Position numbers and translations under genes: made by a program
Assembly (NCBI GenBank): GCA_903642235.1
Contig: CAHJWL010000002.1
Span: 186,001-250,000 of the forward strand
Length of the DNA stretch: 64,000 nucleotides
Source: Acidobacteriaceae bacterium
GTDB lineage: Bacteria > Acidobacteriota > Terriglobia > Terriglobales > Acidobacteriaceae
Direction of reading: 5' to 3'
Shown here: in pieces, positions 53,363 to 62,644 of the stretch
How positions within the stretch are numbered: position 1 is the stretch's first letter
How the letters are laid out: every line of letters starts with the position of its first letter
Notes under the pieces: model-generated
Seen by the model: the letters and a program-made list of their open reading frames with translations, nothing else
Database searches by the model: none
Told to the model about the DNA's origin: nothing

Positions 53363-54016
53363 ATGCTGGCCGATGAATCAGGCAGACGGGCGTTCCATGG
53401 CTTGGAGTGGCTGTTGTGGTTGGCAGCCACTCTTTGTCTAGGCACCATTCTGCTCGCAGCTGTGACATCCCTTCGGTCGCGGCAGCAGGCCTTCGCCATG
53501 TCACTCCCGGGATCGCCCGGGGCGGCACACAGCCAGGGAGATACTTCCGGAGCTTCACAGAACTCCGCCAGCCGCCCGGCTCGTCAGCCCGGAGATGTCA
53601 TCGGAAAGCTCGAGATTCCCATCATCGGTCTGTCCGTTCCCATGACGGCTGGTATTGAGAGTTCAAGTCTGCTCAGGGGCGTCGGCCACATCGAGGGCAC
53701 CGCCTACCCTGGTGGCCTTGGAACCCTGGGGCTGGCCGGCCACCGCGACACCTACTTCCGTCCGCTGCGCCGCATTCAGACGGGCATGGACATCCGTGTG
53801 ACGGATGCCTCCGGCACCTACCACTACGAGGTCGACTCCACAGAGGTCGTCTCCCCCGAGCAGGTGGACGTGCTCGCCATTCGATCAAGGCCCGAGTTGA
53901 CCCTTGTCACCTGCTTTCCCTTCGATTACATCGGCGCTGCGCCGAAGCGTTTCATCGTGCATGCCCACCTGCTCTCAGCATCGCCGGATGCTGCGGCTCT
54001 TCCCAAAGGGAACTGA
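53363..54016 (+). CDS. Class D sortase
   Basis: 217 residues, inner-membrane anchored (transmembrane helix about 14-34) with a periplasmic catalytic domain. The active site is complete: His127 in LAGHRDT, Cys184 in TLVTCFPF and Arg196 in APKRFIV. These motifs and the order match class D (SrtD-type) sortases. A Ser/Gln-rich linker lies at about 45-75. Its substrate is the gene directly upstream. In a diderm the acyl acceptor is unknown: peptidoglycan in the periplasm or an exported glycan could serve. Confidence 0.87.
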   Translation: MLADESGRRAFHGLEWLLWLAATLCLGTILLAAVTSLRSRQQAFAMSLPGSPGAAHSQGDTSGASQNSASRPARQPGDVIGKLEIPIIGLSVPMTAGIESSSLLRGVGHIEGTAYPGGLGTLGLAGHRDTYFRPLRRIQTGMDIRVTDASGTYHYEVDSTEVVSPEQVDVLAIRSRPELTLVTCFPFDYIGAAPKRFIVHAHLLSASPDAAALPKGN

Positions 54017-54088
54017 GCGCGCAAACGCACAGGCACTCTCCGGAATAACAGAGAAGTTGTACAGACCCTAAGGAGACCGTGGGCAACC

Positions 54089-56653
54089 ATGAGAACGCAG
54101 GACGACGGGAACAAGCGGCCCACACGCCGACCAAACCGTCCGGCAACCTTGTCCGCAGGATGGCTGACCCCGATGAAGATTCGCGTACTTCTCGCCTGTT
54201 CCCTGCTGACGGCTGGCCTCGCGCTTGCCGTGGAACGAAAGATGACGGCACAGACCAATCTGCAGGTCACCTATGGTCCGCAGGGAGTGCAGCAGATCAG
54301 CTATCGCGGCGTGTCGCTTGAGGATGTAAGCCAGAATCCAAGTGACGCATTCCATATCTGGCACATGAAGATGACGGACCTTCAGGGGGTCATCAGTACG
54401 AGTGGGCAGTACGGCTGGGGTGAGAGCAACAACGGCAGGCAGTGGGACGCGGGAAGCAAAACCTGGACCTATCCCTTCACGTGGGGATCGATCCGGGTGC
54501 AGTTTCAGCAGGCCGGTGACACTCTCAACATGAACGTGACCGAGACCAACAACGCCTCCTCCGGCATGGTTCTTGAGGGCGCCTCGATCTTCCCCTTCGT
54601 GCTGCACTTCCCTGCCTTGCCGGCAGGTTTTAACAATGCAAGCTACCCCCAGCTCAGCTACAACACGACAGGCCCGAGCGCGCTGGCAGCCGACTTCGGA
54701 TCTGGCCTGGTTGCGGCCGTCGTCCCCAGCGCGTCGAAGCCGCTGTACACCGGCTTCATGCCGGCCAGTCAGCCAAATGCCTATACGCCGCTGATCAGCA
54801 CCACGACACCCGATGGCCTGGCCACCTTCCAACCGCATCTGGACCGGCCCGTGCTTCCCGGGCAGACGGATAGCTTCACCGTCTCGCTGCGCTTTGCGGC
54901 CTCCGGAACGCCGATCGCGTCACTCTCGGCCGATGCAGACCAGAGTTGGACGAAAACATGGCCGTCGGCCCTGAATTGGAGCGACCGGCGCATCATCGGC
55001 ACGGCCTACCTGGCGAGTTCACCAACCGGTGACCCCACAAAGCCGGGCGGCTTCCCGAATAACCCGCGTCGCTACTTCAACGATGCACAGGCCAGCGACT
55101 TCGACATCACGACTGCAGCGGGGCTCGTCAAGTTTCAACGGCGTGTGCTCGATCAGGCGGCAGCAACCGTCGCCAACCTGCAGCACCTGAACGCGCAGGG
55201 TGTCATCACATGGGATATCGAGGGCGAACAGTATCCGCAGGAGACAAGCTACGTCTGCTCGCCGGATCAGATCGGCACGGTTGCGCCGGAGATGGAATCG
55301 ATCGTTCGGGATCCGAGCTCCCGCTACGCCGGCATGAAGCTCGACGATGCGTACTTCAAGACCATCCACGACGCAGGATTTCGCGTCGGTGTCTGCGTGC
55401 GGCCGCAGCAATTTGTGCAGAATGCCGATGGTACGGCGGGCCAGACCTACCTGCCAGACTCTCAGATCGCGTCCCAGATCATTCGCAAGATGAAGGCGGC
55501 CCACGATCGCTGGGGAGCCACCCTCTTCTACCTTGATTCAACGGTGGAGACCAACGGGGCCACGCTCGACGCCTCCATCTTCCAGCAGGCCGCCGCCGCT
55601 CTCCCTGACTCTCTCTTGATTCCGGAGGAGTCGACGCCAAAGTTCTACGCGTACACCGCTCCGTTCAAGACCTTTCTCTTTCACGGGGATCTGGGAACCG
55701 ATGCTTCGGTCTATGGCTTCTACCCCCACGCCTTCAGCGTGAACCTGGTTAACGACGTGGACCCGGCCAGGCTTGCCGCGGCGCGCACTCAGCTGACAGC
55801 AGCTGTGCGCCATGGCGACATCCTCATGGTGCATGCCGACTACTGGCAGGCAAATAACCCGACAGTGGTGCAAATCTACGCCGATGCAGGCTCCGGGCCA
55901 ACAACACCGCCGCCCGTGCCGCAGCCACCTCCCCCTACTCCGACCGCGCCCTCCACTCCAATTGCACCCCCTGCTCCGCCCTCGCCCGTCAGCACCGCTC
56001 CATCTCCGTCCGCCCCCGTACAGGCGCCCACCTCGCCCGCGGTGGCGATCACGCGGCCGGGCGCCAACGCGGTCCTCTCAGGCGCGACCACCGTGTCTGC
56101 TCAGCTGACGCTTTCACTCGATGCGGCCGGCTCCTATCTGATGGTTGATGGCGTTGCCGTTGGTACACGACGCATCACGCAGGCACCCTACCAGTACGCG
56201 CTCGACACGACCACGCTTGTGAACGGGTCTCATACCTTGCAGCTTTGGGCTCACGACACCGGCAATAACACCGTTCTCTCCAGCCCGGTCGCTGTCACGG
56301 TGTCGAATCCGAGTGTCGCAGCAGCTGCCATGGCACCTTCCCCATCCGTGCTGGACCTTCCCGCGACCACCGGCTCCGGACCCGTTCGATTGACCTATCC
56401 GCTCAGTGGACAGGCGCTCTCGGGAATCGTCGAAGCCACTGCCGCAATGACGCGGGCACTGGATGCGGCAGGATCCTACCTGCTGATAGATGGCGTGGAG
56501 GCGGGATGGAAGCACGTAGGCTCCGCGCCCTTCCTCTATGAAATTGATACGTCCACGTTGAGCGTTGGCCAGCATACATTACAGGTCTGGGCGCACGACA
56601 CCGCGAATGAGACGCTCCTGTCGAACATCGTTACAGTTTTTGTCTCTCACTGA
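54089..56653 (+). CDS. Large secreted protein: glycosidase-like domain, Pro-rich linker, two Ig-like repeats
   Basis: Up to 854 residues; an internal ATG at 54173 (MKIRVLLAC) gives a more typical signal peptide and may be the true start. The first ~580 residues resemble a TIM-barrel carbohydrate-active fold. WDIEGEQYP and LFYLDSTVETNG offer acidic residues at strand ends, and an N-terminal beta domain precedes them, as in GH31/36-like enzymes; I cannot assign a family. A Pro/Ser/Thr-rich linker (bases about 55900-56045) leads to two similar Ig-like repeats, each with SLDAAGSYL-type and LQLWAHDT motifs. It follows the sortase operon by 72 bases and faces the EPS cluster, so surface-polysaccharide processing is likely. 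Confidence 0.6.
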   Translation: MRTQDDGNKRPTRRPNRPATLSAGWLTPMKIRVLLACSLLTAGLALAVERKMTAQTNLQVTYGPQGVQQISYRGVSLEDVSQNPSDAFHIWHMKMTDLQGVISTSGQYGWGESNNGRQWDAGSKTWTYPFTWGSIRVQFQQAGDTLNMNVTETNNASSGMVLEGASIFPFVLHFPALPAGFNNASYPQLSYNTTGPSALAADFGSGLVAAVVPSASKPLYTGFMPASQPNAYTPLISTTTPDGLATFQPHLDRPVLPGQTDSFTVSLRFAASGTPIASLSADADQSWTKTWPSALNWSDRRIIGTAYLASSPTGDPTKPGGFPNNPRRYFNDAQASDFDITTAAGLVKFQRRVLDQAAATVANLQHLNAQGVITWDIEGEQYPQETSYVCSPDQIGTVAPEMESIVRDPSSRYAGMKLDDAYFKTIHDAGFRVGVCVRPQQFVQNADGTAGQTYLPDSQIASQIIRKMKAAHDRWGATLFYLDSTVETNGATLDASIFQQAAAALPDSLLIPEESTPKFYAYTAPFKTFLFHGDLGTDASVYGFYPHAFSVNLVNDVDPARLAAARTQLTAAVRHGDILMVHADYWQANNPTVVQIYADAGSGPTTPPPVPQPPPPTPTAPSTPIAPPAPPSPVSTAPSPSAPVQAPTSPAVAITRPGANAVLSGATTVSAQLTLSLDAAGSYLMVDGVAVGTRRITQAPYQYALDTTTLVNGSHTLQLWAHDTGNNTVLSSPVAVTVSNPSVAAAAMAPSPSVLDLPATTGSGPVRLTYPLSGQALSGIVEATAAMTRALDAAGSYLLIDGVEAGWKHVGSAPFLYEIDTSTLSVGQHTLQVWAHDTANETLLSNIVTVFVSH
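56098..56646 (+). repeat. Two tandem Ig-like domain repeats within the large secreted protein
   Basis: The first unit is about 56098-56313 and the second about 56437-56646. Both encode the order DAAGSYL...DGV, an AP-Y/L segment, DTTTL or DTSTL, then HTLQLWAHDT or HTLQVWAHDT and a terminal SSPVAVTVS or SNIVTVFVS. They are separated by about 40 residues. The similarity is at protein level and clear; it indicates domain duplication. Confidence 0.75.
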
Positions 56654-56724
56654 CACTGCCGCCGCGCAGCACGCGCACATCGCCACCAGGAGACAACGTC
56701 ACAGCGCTCGCCAGTGCCGCGTAC

Positions 56725-58164
56725 CTAGGCTGCTCCGGTGGCGACAACCGCTTCGCGGTTCGTCTTCGACTTCAGAAGCAGATGCTCGCGCGCGCGAATC
56801 GTCTGCTGCAAATGATCAAGGACCACCATCATGTGCCGCGGAGAGCTGCTGTCCTGCACGCGTGTGAGGATCAGGTGGCCTTTCTTGCCGAGCGTGACCG
56901 TCAACTTCCATGAGTGATCGTTCAGCCGGTTGAGAAATGTAGCTTCGTACGATTCGTCCTGCAGGAGCATCTGCACGGAGGCAAAGCTAAGGTCATGGCA
57001 GGCCCCACGAACGACCTGCCAGCACTCTTCAATGGAGTTCGCGGCGGCAAGCGATCGTGTGAGCTCCTGCATGTAAATCTCTTCTTTGAGGACGCGCAGC
57101 ACCATGCGGTGCGTCAGAGTCTTGCGAGCGGCGCTGAGTTCCACATAGCCGAGATAGTTCACACCCGTCCAGACAAGGGCGCAGAACACCAGGAGGATCA
57201 ACCCACGAAATTGATAGCTCGTAAAGCTCTGCAGAAGAGCCAGAAAGGCTGCCAGCGCAGAGACGCCGTACAGAATGAGAGCAGCATCGCGCGGCTTGAA
57301 GCCCCGCGCCAGCACCATGTGGTGAATATGCCCGCGATCTCCCTGGAAGATCGGTTTGTTCCGCAGCATCCGCCGGCCGATCGAAAGACTGACGTCGATC
57401 AGCGGCAGCGCCAGCGCCATCAGCGGGGCCGCCATCCCCAAGAGCGTTCCCGTGTGCTGACTCCAGATCAAGCTGAAGCAGCCCAGCATGAACCCGATGG
57501 TCAGACTTCCACTATCACCCAGGAAGACGGAGGCAGGACTAAAGTTATAGCGCAGAAAGGCAAGCAGACAGCCGGCCAGCGGCGCGGTCGCCATGGCGAG
57601 CCCAAGATTGCCCTGAATAATAGCAACAATCAGCGTGGTGGTAGTTGCAAAAAGACCGACACCTGTTGCGAGCCCATCCAGCCCATCGATCAGGTTGACG
57701 GCGTTCGTGCAGCCGATAAGCCAGAGCAGGCTGAGCGGAACCGTGATCCACAATGAGCCGGGGTGTCCGTTGGAGAGTGAGATCCGCGCTCCCAGCGAGA
57801 CGGCAAAACTCGCCGCGAGCAGCTGCCCGCCGAGCTTCTGCCAGGGCTTCAACGTAAGCAAATCGTCAAGCAGCCCCGTCAGGAAGATGATGGCGACTGC
57901 CGGCACAAGCTCCAGAATCAACGTGCTGTGTTGGATCGAAAGGCGAGCTCCTGCAGGAGCAAAAAACAGCATCAGCCCCATAGCCCCGGCATAGGAGAGC
58001 ACGATGGGAATGCCGCCGATACGCGGTATCGGTTTGAGGTGAAACTTCCGCAGCTCATCCGGGTGATCCACGATATCGAAGCGAAGGAACAGATCACGGC
58101 ACAGCGGGGTAAGAACCAGGCAAAGAGCGAACGCAAGTAACAGAAAAGCAGTCAAAGCATGCAT
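56725..58164 (-). CDS. WecA-like undecaprenyl-phosphate sugar-1-phosphate transferase with C-terminal extension
   Basis: 479 residues. Initiates lipid-linked polysaccharide synthesis by moving sugar-1-phosphate to undecaprenyl phosphate. About 11 membrane helices cover residues 1-330, with LDDLLTLKPWQKL, NLIDGLDGLATGVG, FLGDSGSLTIG and GDRGHIHHMVLARG as catalytic landmarks (the last is a WecA rather than MraY trait). Residues about 340-479 form an added cytoplasmic domain with ANSIEECWQVVRGACHDLSFASVQMLLQ, reminiscent of GAF domains. It is the last gene of the minus-strand EPS cluster. Confidence 0.88.
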   Translation of the reverse strand: MHALTAFLLLAFALCLVLTPLCRDLFLRFDIVDHPDELRKFHLKPIPRIGGIPIVLSYAGAMGLMLFFAPAGARLSIQHSTLILELVPAVAIIFLTGLLDDLLTLKPWQKLGGQLLAASFAVSLGARISLSNGHPGSLWITVPLSLLWLIGCTNAVNLIDGLDGLATGVGLFATTTTLIVAIIQGNLGLAMATAPLAGCLLAFLRYNFSPASVFLGDSGSLTIGFMLGCFSLIWSQHTGTLLGMAAPLMALALPLIDVSLSIGRRMLRNKPIFQGDRGHIHHMVLARGFKPRDAALILYGVSALAAFLALLQSFTSYQFRGLILLVFCALVWTGVNYLGYVELSAARKTLTHRMVLRVLKEEIYMQELTRSLAAANSIEECWQVVRGACHDLSFASVQMLLQDESYEATFLNRLNDHSWKLTVTLGKKGHLILTRVQDSSSPRHMMVVLDHLQQTIRAREHLLLKSKTNREAVVATGAA

Positions 58165-58191
58165 CGTCGGGGTTCTCCTTTCGTCAACCGA

Positions 58192-59430
58192 TCAAGTCAG
58201 AGAAGCAGAGTTGGCCGAGCGTACGGGATACGGCGATGGGGAGACGTGCGGTGCGTCGATGCGGTGCGCATCGAGGATGGAAAGAAGGCGCGACACACCA
58301 TGAGGAAGGTCATAGTGATCGAGCAGAGCGCGTCGCGCAGCGATTCCGGCCACGCGAACCTCGTCGGGGTTGTCAGCAAGCCGGCGCAGAAGAGCAGTCA
58401 ACCCTTCCGTGTCGCCGACATTGATGTGCCAGCCGCAGCCTGACCGAGCGATGATGCGCGCCGGCGTCGCCGCAGCAGGACCGATGAAGAGCAAAGGTCT
58501 GCCCGCAGCCAGGAGGCCATAGACCTTGCTTGGAACGACGGACCCGCAGCAGGCGTCCCGCTGCGTGACCAGGCCGATATCTCCAGCAGCCAGACTCTCG
58601 CTCAGGCTCTCGCGCTGCACATACGGCCGCAACTCGACCGAGTCGATACCCTGTTCTTCGACAAAGGTCAGAAGCTCGGCGCGGCGTCCTCCGCTGCCCA
58701 CAAAGAGGAAGCGAAAGCGTGGATCCCCGCGAAGAGCACCGATGCTGGCAGTGATGGTGGAGAGGTCGTGCGCCAGCCCAAGATTGCCTGAATACAGCAC
58801 CACCAGAGCTGCCGTGGTCTCCCGCCGCGCGAGAGGAACGATCGCAGAGCCATCCGCCCAGTTCTCCGCGACGAAGATCCGTGAGGGCACAATGCCACGA
58901 CGCACCAGGCGATCCTTCATGCACTCGCCAAGGGCGATGATCCCGGTGGCCGACCGACGTGAGAAGTCTGCCAGCAAACCCGTGACACGATCCGCCAATC
59001 CACCTGCCTTGAAGTACGCCAGGTCCACCGCAACATCAGGGTAGACGTCCATCTCCCAGATGAAGTGTCGCGAACCGCGAACGGCTTTTATCAGCGTGCC
59101 CAGCAGCGAGAGCAGCGGAGGTGTTGTAAGCGTAAGAACCAGATCCTGCTTCGGCAGCAGCAGGCCGTGGATCGCGGCCGAGACATAGAACGTGAGATAG
59201 GAGAGCAGGCGGCCCACCGTCCCCCGAACAAAGGGCAGAGCTTTCACGCGAAACACACGGACTGGCGGCGCGTCCACAGCATCCGCCGAAAGCGCGTAGC
59301 CGCCCTTGTCCGAGCTGATCGCGGTGACCTCATGGCCCTCCGCCGCCAGCGCTCGTGCAAGATCCGTCAGCAACTGGCTGGTCGCCGCGGAATCCGGCCA
59401 GAAGAACTGGTTCAGCAGAAGGACTCTCAC
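58192..59430 (-). CDS. Glycosyltransferase family 4 (WbuB-like)
   Basis: 412 residues from GTG 59430, after AGGAGG at 7 bases; the longer open frame to 59610 overlaps the neighbour. VRVLLLNQFFWPDSAATSQLLTDLARALAAEG is a GT4 N-terminal donor-domain start. The C-terminal domain has VLYSGNLGLAHDL, FLFVGSGGRRAELL and VVPSKVYGLLAAGRP, with the KxYG-type nucleotide-sugar motif. It overlaps the acetyltransferase gene as GTGA. It probably adds a sugar to the lipid-linked repeat unit. Confidence 0.88.
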   Translation of the reverse strand: MRVLLLNQFFWPDSAATSQLLTDLARALAAEGHEVTAISSDKGGYALSADAVDAPPVRVFRVKALPFVRGTVGRLLSYLTFYVSAAIHGLLLPKQDLVLTLTTPPLLSLLGTLIKAVRGSRHFIWEMDVYPDVAVDLAYFKAGGLADRVTGLLADFSRRSATGIIALGECMKDRLVRRGIVPSRIFVAENWADGSAIVPLARRETTAALVVLYSGNLGLAHDLSTITASIGALRGDPRFRFLFVGSGGRRAELLTFVEEQGIDSVELRPYVQRESLSESLAAGDIGLVTQRDACCGSVVPSKVYGLLAAGRPLLFIGPAAATPARIIARSGCGWHINVGDTEGLTALLRRLADNPDEVRVAGIAARRALLDHYDLPHGVSRLLSILDAHRIDAPHVSPSPYPVRSANSASLT

Positions 59431-60023
59431 CGAATCACCTCCTGCCAGATCGGCTCGAGGACGCCGCCGGCGCGCCGGAGCACACGCTCCTTCACAAACA
59501 CTGCCGGGTTTCCGGCAAAGATTTGGTACGCGGGGACCCGTCCTGAGACAACACTTCCTGCACCCGCGACTGCTCCTTCTCCGATCGAAGTTCCTGGCAG
59601 AAGAAGACACTTCGCACCAGCCCAGGACCCGTGTTCCAGATCAATCGGCGCGATCTTGAGTCCAAATGCTGGATCCGTCCAGTCGTGATTGCCCGTGCAG
59701 AGATAAGCGCCTTGCGACAGGCAGACGCTGCTTCCCAACCTGACCAGCGTAAGGTTATCGATCCAGACCTGCTCGCCTATCCAGCAGTCATCACCCACCG
59801 AGAGATGCCACGGGTACTTGACTGTCACATGCTGGCGGATGACGACCCGCTGACCAATCCGCGCGCCAAAGATCCGCAGCAGCGCAACCCGTGCCGCGGA
59901 GGAGGCAAACCAGGTGGATCGGAAGAGCGGAAGACCGAGAAACATCCACAGGCTTCGCCAGACACAAGAGCGACCGGGCGAGTACCAGGAGTTGTCGTAC
60001 CGGCGAAGATCAATCGGTGTCAT
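59427..60023 (-). CDS. WcaF-like hexapeptide-repeat O-acetyltransferase
   Basis: 198 residues. The left-handed beta-helix region is visible from about residue 50 (GARIGQRVVIRQHVTVKYPWHLSVGDDCWIGEQVWI). GNHDWTDPAFG matches the WcaF catalytic/specificity loop, and GAKCLLLPGTSIGEGAVAGAGSVV closes the helix. The first residues PIDLRRYDNSWYSPGRS are the WcaF opening. Likely O-acetylates the repeat unit in the cytoplasm. Overlaps its neighbours by 4 bases on both sides (ATGA and GTGA). Confidence 0.9.
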   Translation of the reverse strand: MTPIDLRRYDNSWYSPGRSCVWRSLWMFLGLPLFRSTWFASSAARVALLRIFGARIGQRVVIRQHVTVKYPWHLSVGDDCWIGEQVWIDNLTLVRLGSSVCLSQGAYLCTGNHDWTDPAFGLKIAPIDLEHGSWAGAKCLLLPGTSIGEGAVAGAGSVVSGRVPAYQIFAGNPAVFVKERVLRRAGGVLEPIWQEVIR

Positions 60024-61270
60024 CGGCCCGCCTCCGGAAGAAGCAGATCAACATGGACCGGTGCCGGCCCACCTTGTACCCAGCTGTACACCTCATCCAT
60101 CTGCCGGGCGACAGTGGTCCAGTTGTAGTGAGTGCGCACAAACTCCCTGCCTCGCACGCCGATGGCCGCGTTGGTTCGCGGTCTGTTCTGGAGCATCCCC
60201 TCGAGAGCCTGCGTAAGAGGTGCAATCTCGGCCGGAATGACCCAGCCGGCATGAAGGTCAGCCACCTCCGGGAGATTGCAGTGCTCGGAGACGATAACCG
60301 GCAGGCCCACGCCCATCGCCTCCAGAACCGACACGCTAAGGCCTTCTGAAAAAGAAGGCAGAACAAAGCACTCTGCTGCTGCAAGCGCACTCCACTTCAG
60401 ATCGTCACGCAGCATGCCGGTAAAGAGCACAGCCTCACGCAGCTGCTCTTGCTCAATCAAGGTCGTCAGACGAGCGCGGGTGCCTTCAAAGTCCGGACCG
60501 GCAAGAACCAGGTGAGCGTCCGGCCAGCGAACAATTATTTGCTTCCACGCATGCAAGAGCAGATCCAGGCCTTTCTTGAAGTGAATTCTTCCGAGAAAAA
60601 GGACAATTCTCTTCCCTTTGAGCGCAGGATGTTGCATAAGGAAAGCGTCAGAAGAGATCTGGTTCGGAATGCGAACTCCATTTGGAACGACCGCTATCGG
60701 CGCGGTGCAGCCGAAACTTCGGTAATCCTGTGCCTCCGCCCGGGTTAAAGCGTGCAGGCAGCTGGCTCGCTCGAGGTTTGGCCGTTCGAGCAGGGCCGCG
60801 TACACCAGCTTCTTCAGACGCTTGTTCCGTAAGGCCCACGGTTCCAGCATTCCATGCGCGGAAAGCACATACGGCAGCCGCTGTGTGCGCGCGGCGCGTG
60901 CGGCAATCAGGGTGCTGTGCTCCCACAATCCGTGCACGTGAAGGCCATCCGCCTGGCGCAAGAGATCGCGAAAGCGCAGCCGCAACGAGCCGTCACGCAG
61001 CCACGCCCCTCGACCCGCAGGCCATTCTGTCAGTGTGAGTTCCGCAAAGTTCGCCGCGGAGAAGAGCTCGCCGGGAGCGCAGAATGCTGCAAGTGCCATA
61101 GATATATGGCCTTGCGCAGCAACCGCTGTACTCAGCTGCGGCACCACCGCACTCAGCCCCCCGTACCGCGGATCCAGATGCGTCACAACACTGATCCATC
61201 GGCTGGCCGCGTGAGCGGCAGCGCTCGACGGGGTTTCCGCAGAGAATCGGGATGAGGCGGCAAAGGGCAA
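60020..61270 (-). CDS. Glycosyltransferase family 4
   Basis: 416 residues. A TTG start at 61270 is supported by GGAAG 6 bases upstream. ISVVTHLDPRYGGLSAVVPQLSTAVAAQGH is the acceptor-domain start; IVLFLGRIHFKKGLDLLLHAW, LVLAGPDF and LPSFSEGLSVSVLEAMGVGLPVIVSE are the GT4 donor motifs (E-x7-E region). The acceptor and sugar are not identifiable. Overlap with the acetyltransferase gene indicates one operon. Confidence 0.88.
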   Translation of the reverse strand: MPFAASSRFSAETPSSAAAHAASRWISVVTHLDPRYGGLSAVVPQLSTAVAAQGHISMALAAFCAPGELFSAANFAELTLTEWPAGRGAWLRDGSLRLRFRDLLRQADGLHVHGLWEHSTLIAARAARTQRLPYVLSAHGMLEPWALRNKRLKKLVYAALLERPNLERASCLHALTRAEAQDYRSFGCTAPIAVVPNGVRIPNQISSDAFLMQHPALKGKRIVLFLGRIHFKKGLDLLLHAWKQIIVRWPDAHLVLAGPDFEGTRARLTTLIEQEQLREAVLFTGMLRDDLKWSALAAAECFVLPSFSEGLSVSVLEAMGVGLPVIVSEHCNLPEVADLHAGWVIPAEIAPLTQALEGMLQNRPRTNAAIGVRGREFVRTHYNWTTVARQMDEVYSWVQGGPAPVHVDLLLPEAGR

Positions 61271-61347
61271 GGCGTTCTTCCGTTGGTGATTGTGCGCTGG
61301 CGGGCCTGTGTGCGGCTGTAAAGCCTCAGTTACCTGCTGGCCAGAGA

Positions 61348-62619
61348 TTAAGGACGTTCCTGGATATCCGGGGTCGCTGCGCTCGGGGCGCCCGCCCCGG
61401 ACTCGTTCAGTACGCGTGCAATTTCCTGACCGAACTGCTGTGGTGTGTACGCACTAATGATCTGGATAGATGCTTCCCCCATCGCTCTCCGGGCCTCCGG
61501 TGTCAGTTCGGCGATCTGCCGCAGCCTTTCGGTCAGGATCGTGATGGAGGCGGGAACAAAGGTAAAGCCATTCTGGCCTTCGTGGACCAGATCCTCCGCA
61601 CAGCCGCACTGGGACGAGACGAGCACCGGCAGCCCGCAGGCCATGGCCTCGTTGACCACCAGACCCCACGGCTCGCGTGTGCTGGGAAGAACAAAGCAGC
61701 CGGCCCTGGCATAGAAGCGCGGCAGCTCACGCGAGGAGCGAAGGCCAGCAAAGACGATCTCGCTTGCGAAACCGGAGGCCCTGGCTGTGGCCTCGAGCGC
61801 AGGCAGAGTGGGGCCGTCGCCGACCAGGACCAGCGCCCACTGGCCGCCCTCCCGCCGAAATTGGAGCCAGGCAGCTAAAAGCGTCTCAATGTTCTTCTCC
61901 GGTGCGAGCCGCCCCACGTACAGGAAAAAAGGCTGCGAGGGCAGATCGAGGGTCTCCGGGCAGGACGCGGCTCTCTCCTCGACTGCGGCGGCTGCCAGAG
62001 CTGCATTGTCAACGACATCGTAGCGCTCGGCCACGCGGTCCATGGGAAAGCCCAGCTGTGCGAGATAGCGGCGATGCGCACTGCCGCCGGACACCGCCGC
62101 ATCGAAAAGGGTTCGGATCAAAAGAGACTTTGCCGCCTCCCTCCATCCCACCCGTCTGTGATCAAAGGCAGTGCTCTCCGTCATCAGGATGCTGGTGCGG
62201 GAGTGAGCTTTGGCCCACAGCGCGGCTGCAATGGCAGGCAGCGTGTAGTACCCGGGCACCAGCACCGCAGCCGGATCAAGCCGCGTCAGGTGCCGCCAGA
62301 CCAGCCGCGAAAGGTGAAGCTTGCCGGCCTCGTGCCAGCCTGTCTGCGGCAGAAGAGTTTCAACCGGAAGATGCGGCGGAAGCTCCTCGCGAAACTTCAA
62401 GCCGGCATGCACGCCGATGCCCCCGACCAACTCCACGCCCGCCACGCGCCCCGCGAGCTCCGGATGCGCAAGCAGGCCTTCAAAGCGCGCCACATGGTAG
62501 GCATACCAATCGATCCAAACCACCGCCAGTCGCAACGGTCGTAGTCTCGCAGAGACGGGGTTCTGACGCGAAACCCGACTCGGGTCCTCATTCTGGTCCT
62601 GACTCCAGTCCTCGATCAC
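61348..62619 (-). CDS. Glycosyltransferase family 4
   Basis: 423 residues from GTG 62619, which follows GGAGAA by 5 bases; upstream candidate starts would overlap the polymerase gene. LRLAVVWIDWYAYHVARFEGLLAHPELAG starts the acceptor domain. FLYVGRLAPEKNIETLLAAW, LVLVGDGPTLPAL and LPSTREPWGLVVNEAMACGLPVLVS are donor motifs typical of GT4. 77 bases separate it from the next glycosyltransferase gene downstream. Confidence 0.88.
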   Translation of the reverse strand: MIEDWSQDQNEDPSRVSRQNPVSARLRPLRLAVVWIDWYAYHVARFEGLLAHPELAGRVAGVELVGGIGVHAGLKFREELPPHLPVETLLPQTGWHEAGKLHLSRLVWRHLTRLDPAAVLVPGYYTLPAIAAALWAKAHSRTSILMTESTAFDHRRVGWREAAKSLLIRTLFDAAVSGGSAHRRYLAQLGFPMDRVAERYDVVDNAALAAAAVEERAASCPETLDLPSQPFFLYVGRLAPEKNIETLLAAWLQFRREGGQWALVLVGDGPTLPALEATARASGFASEIVFAGLRSSRELPRFYARAGCFVLPSTREPWGLVVNEAMACGLPVLVSSQCGCAEDLVHEGQNGFTFVPASITILTERLRQIAELTPEARRAMGEASIQIISAYTPQQFGQEIARVLNESGAGAPSAATPDIQERP

Positions 62620-62644
62620 CGGGCTTCTCCAATATGTTGCTGTC

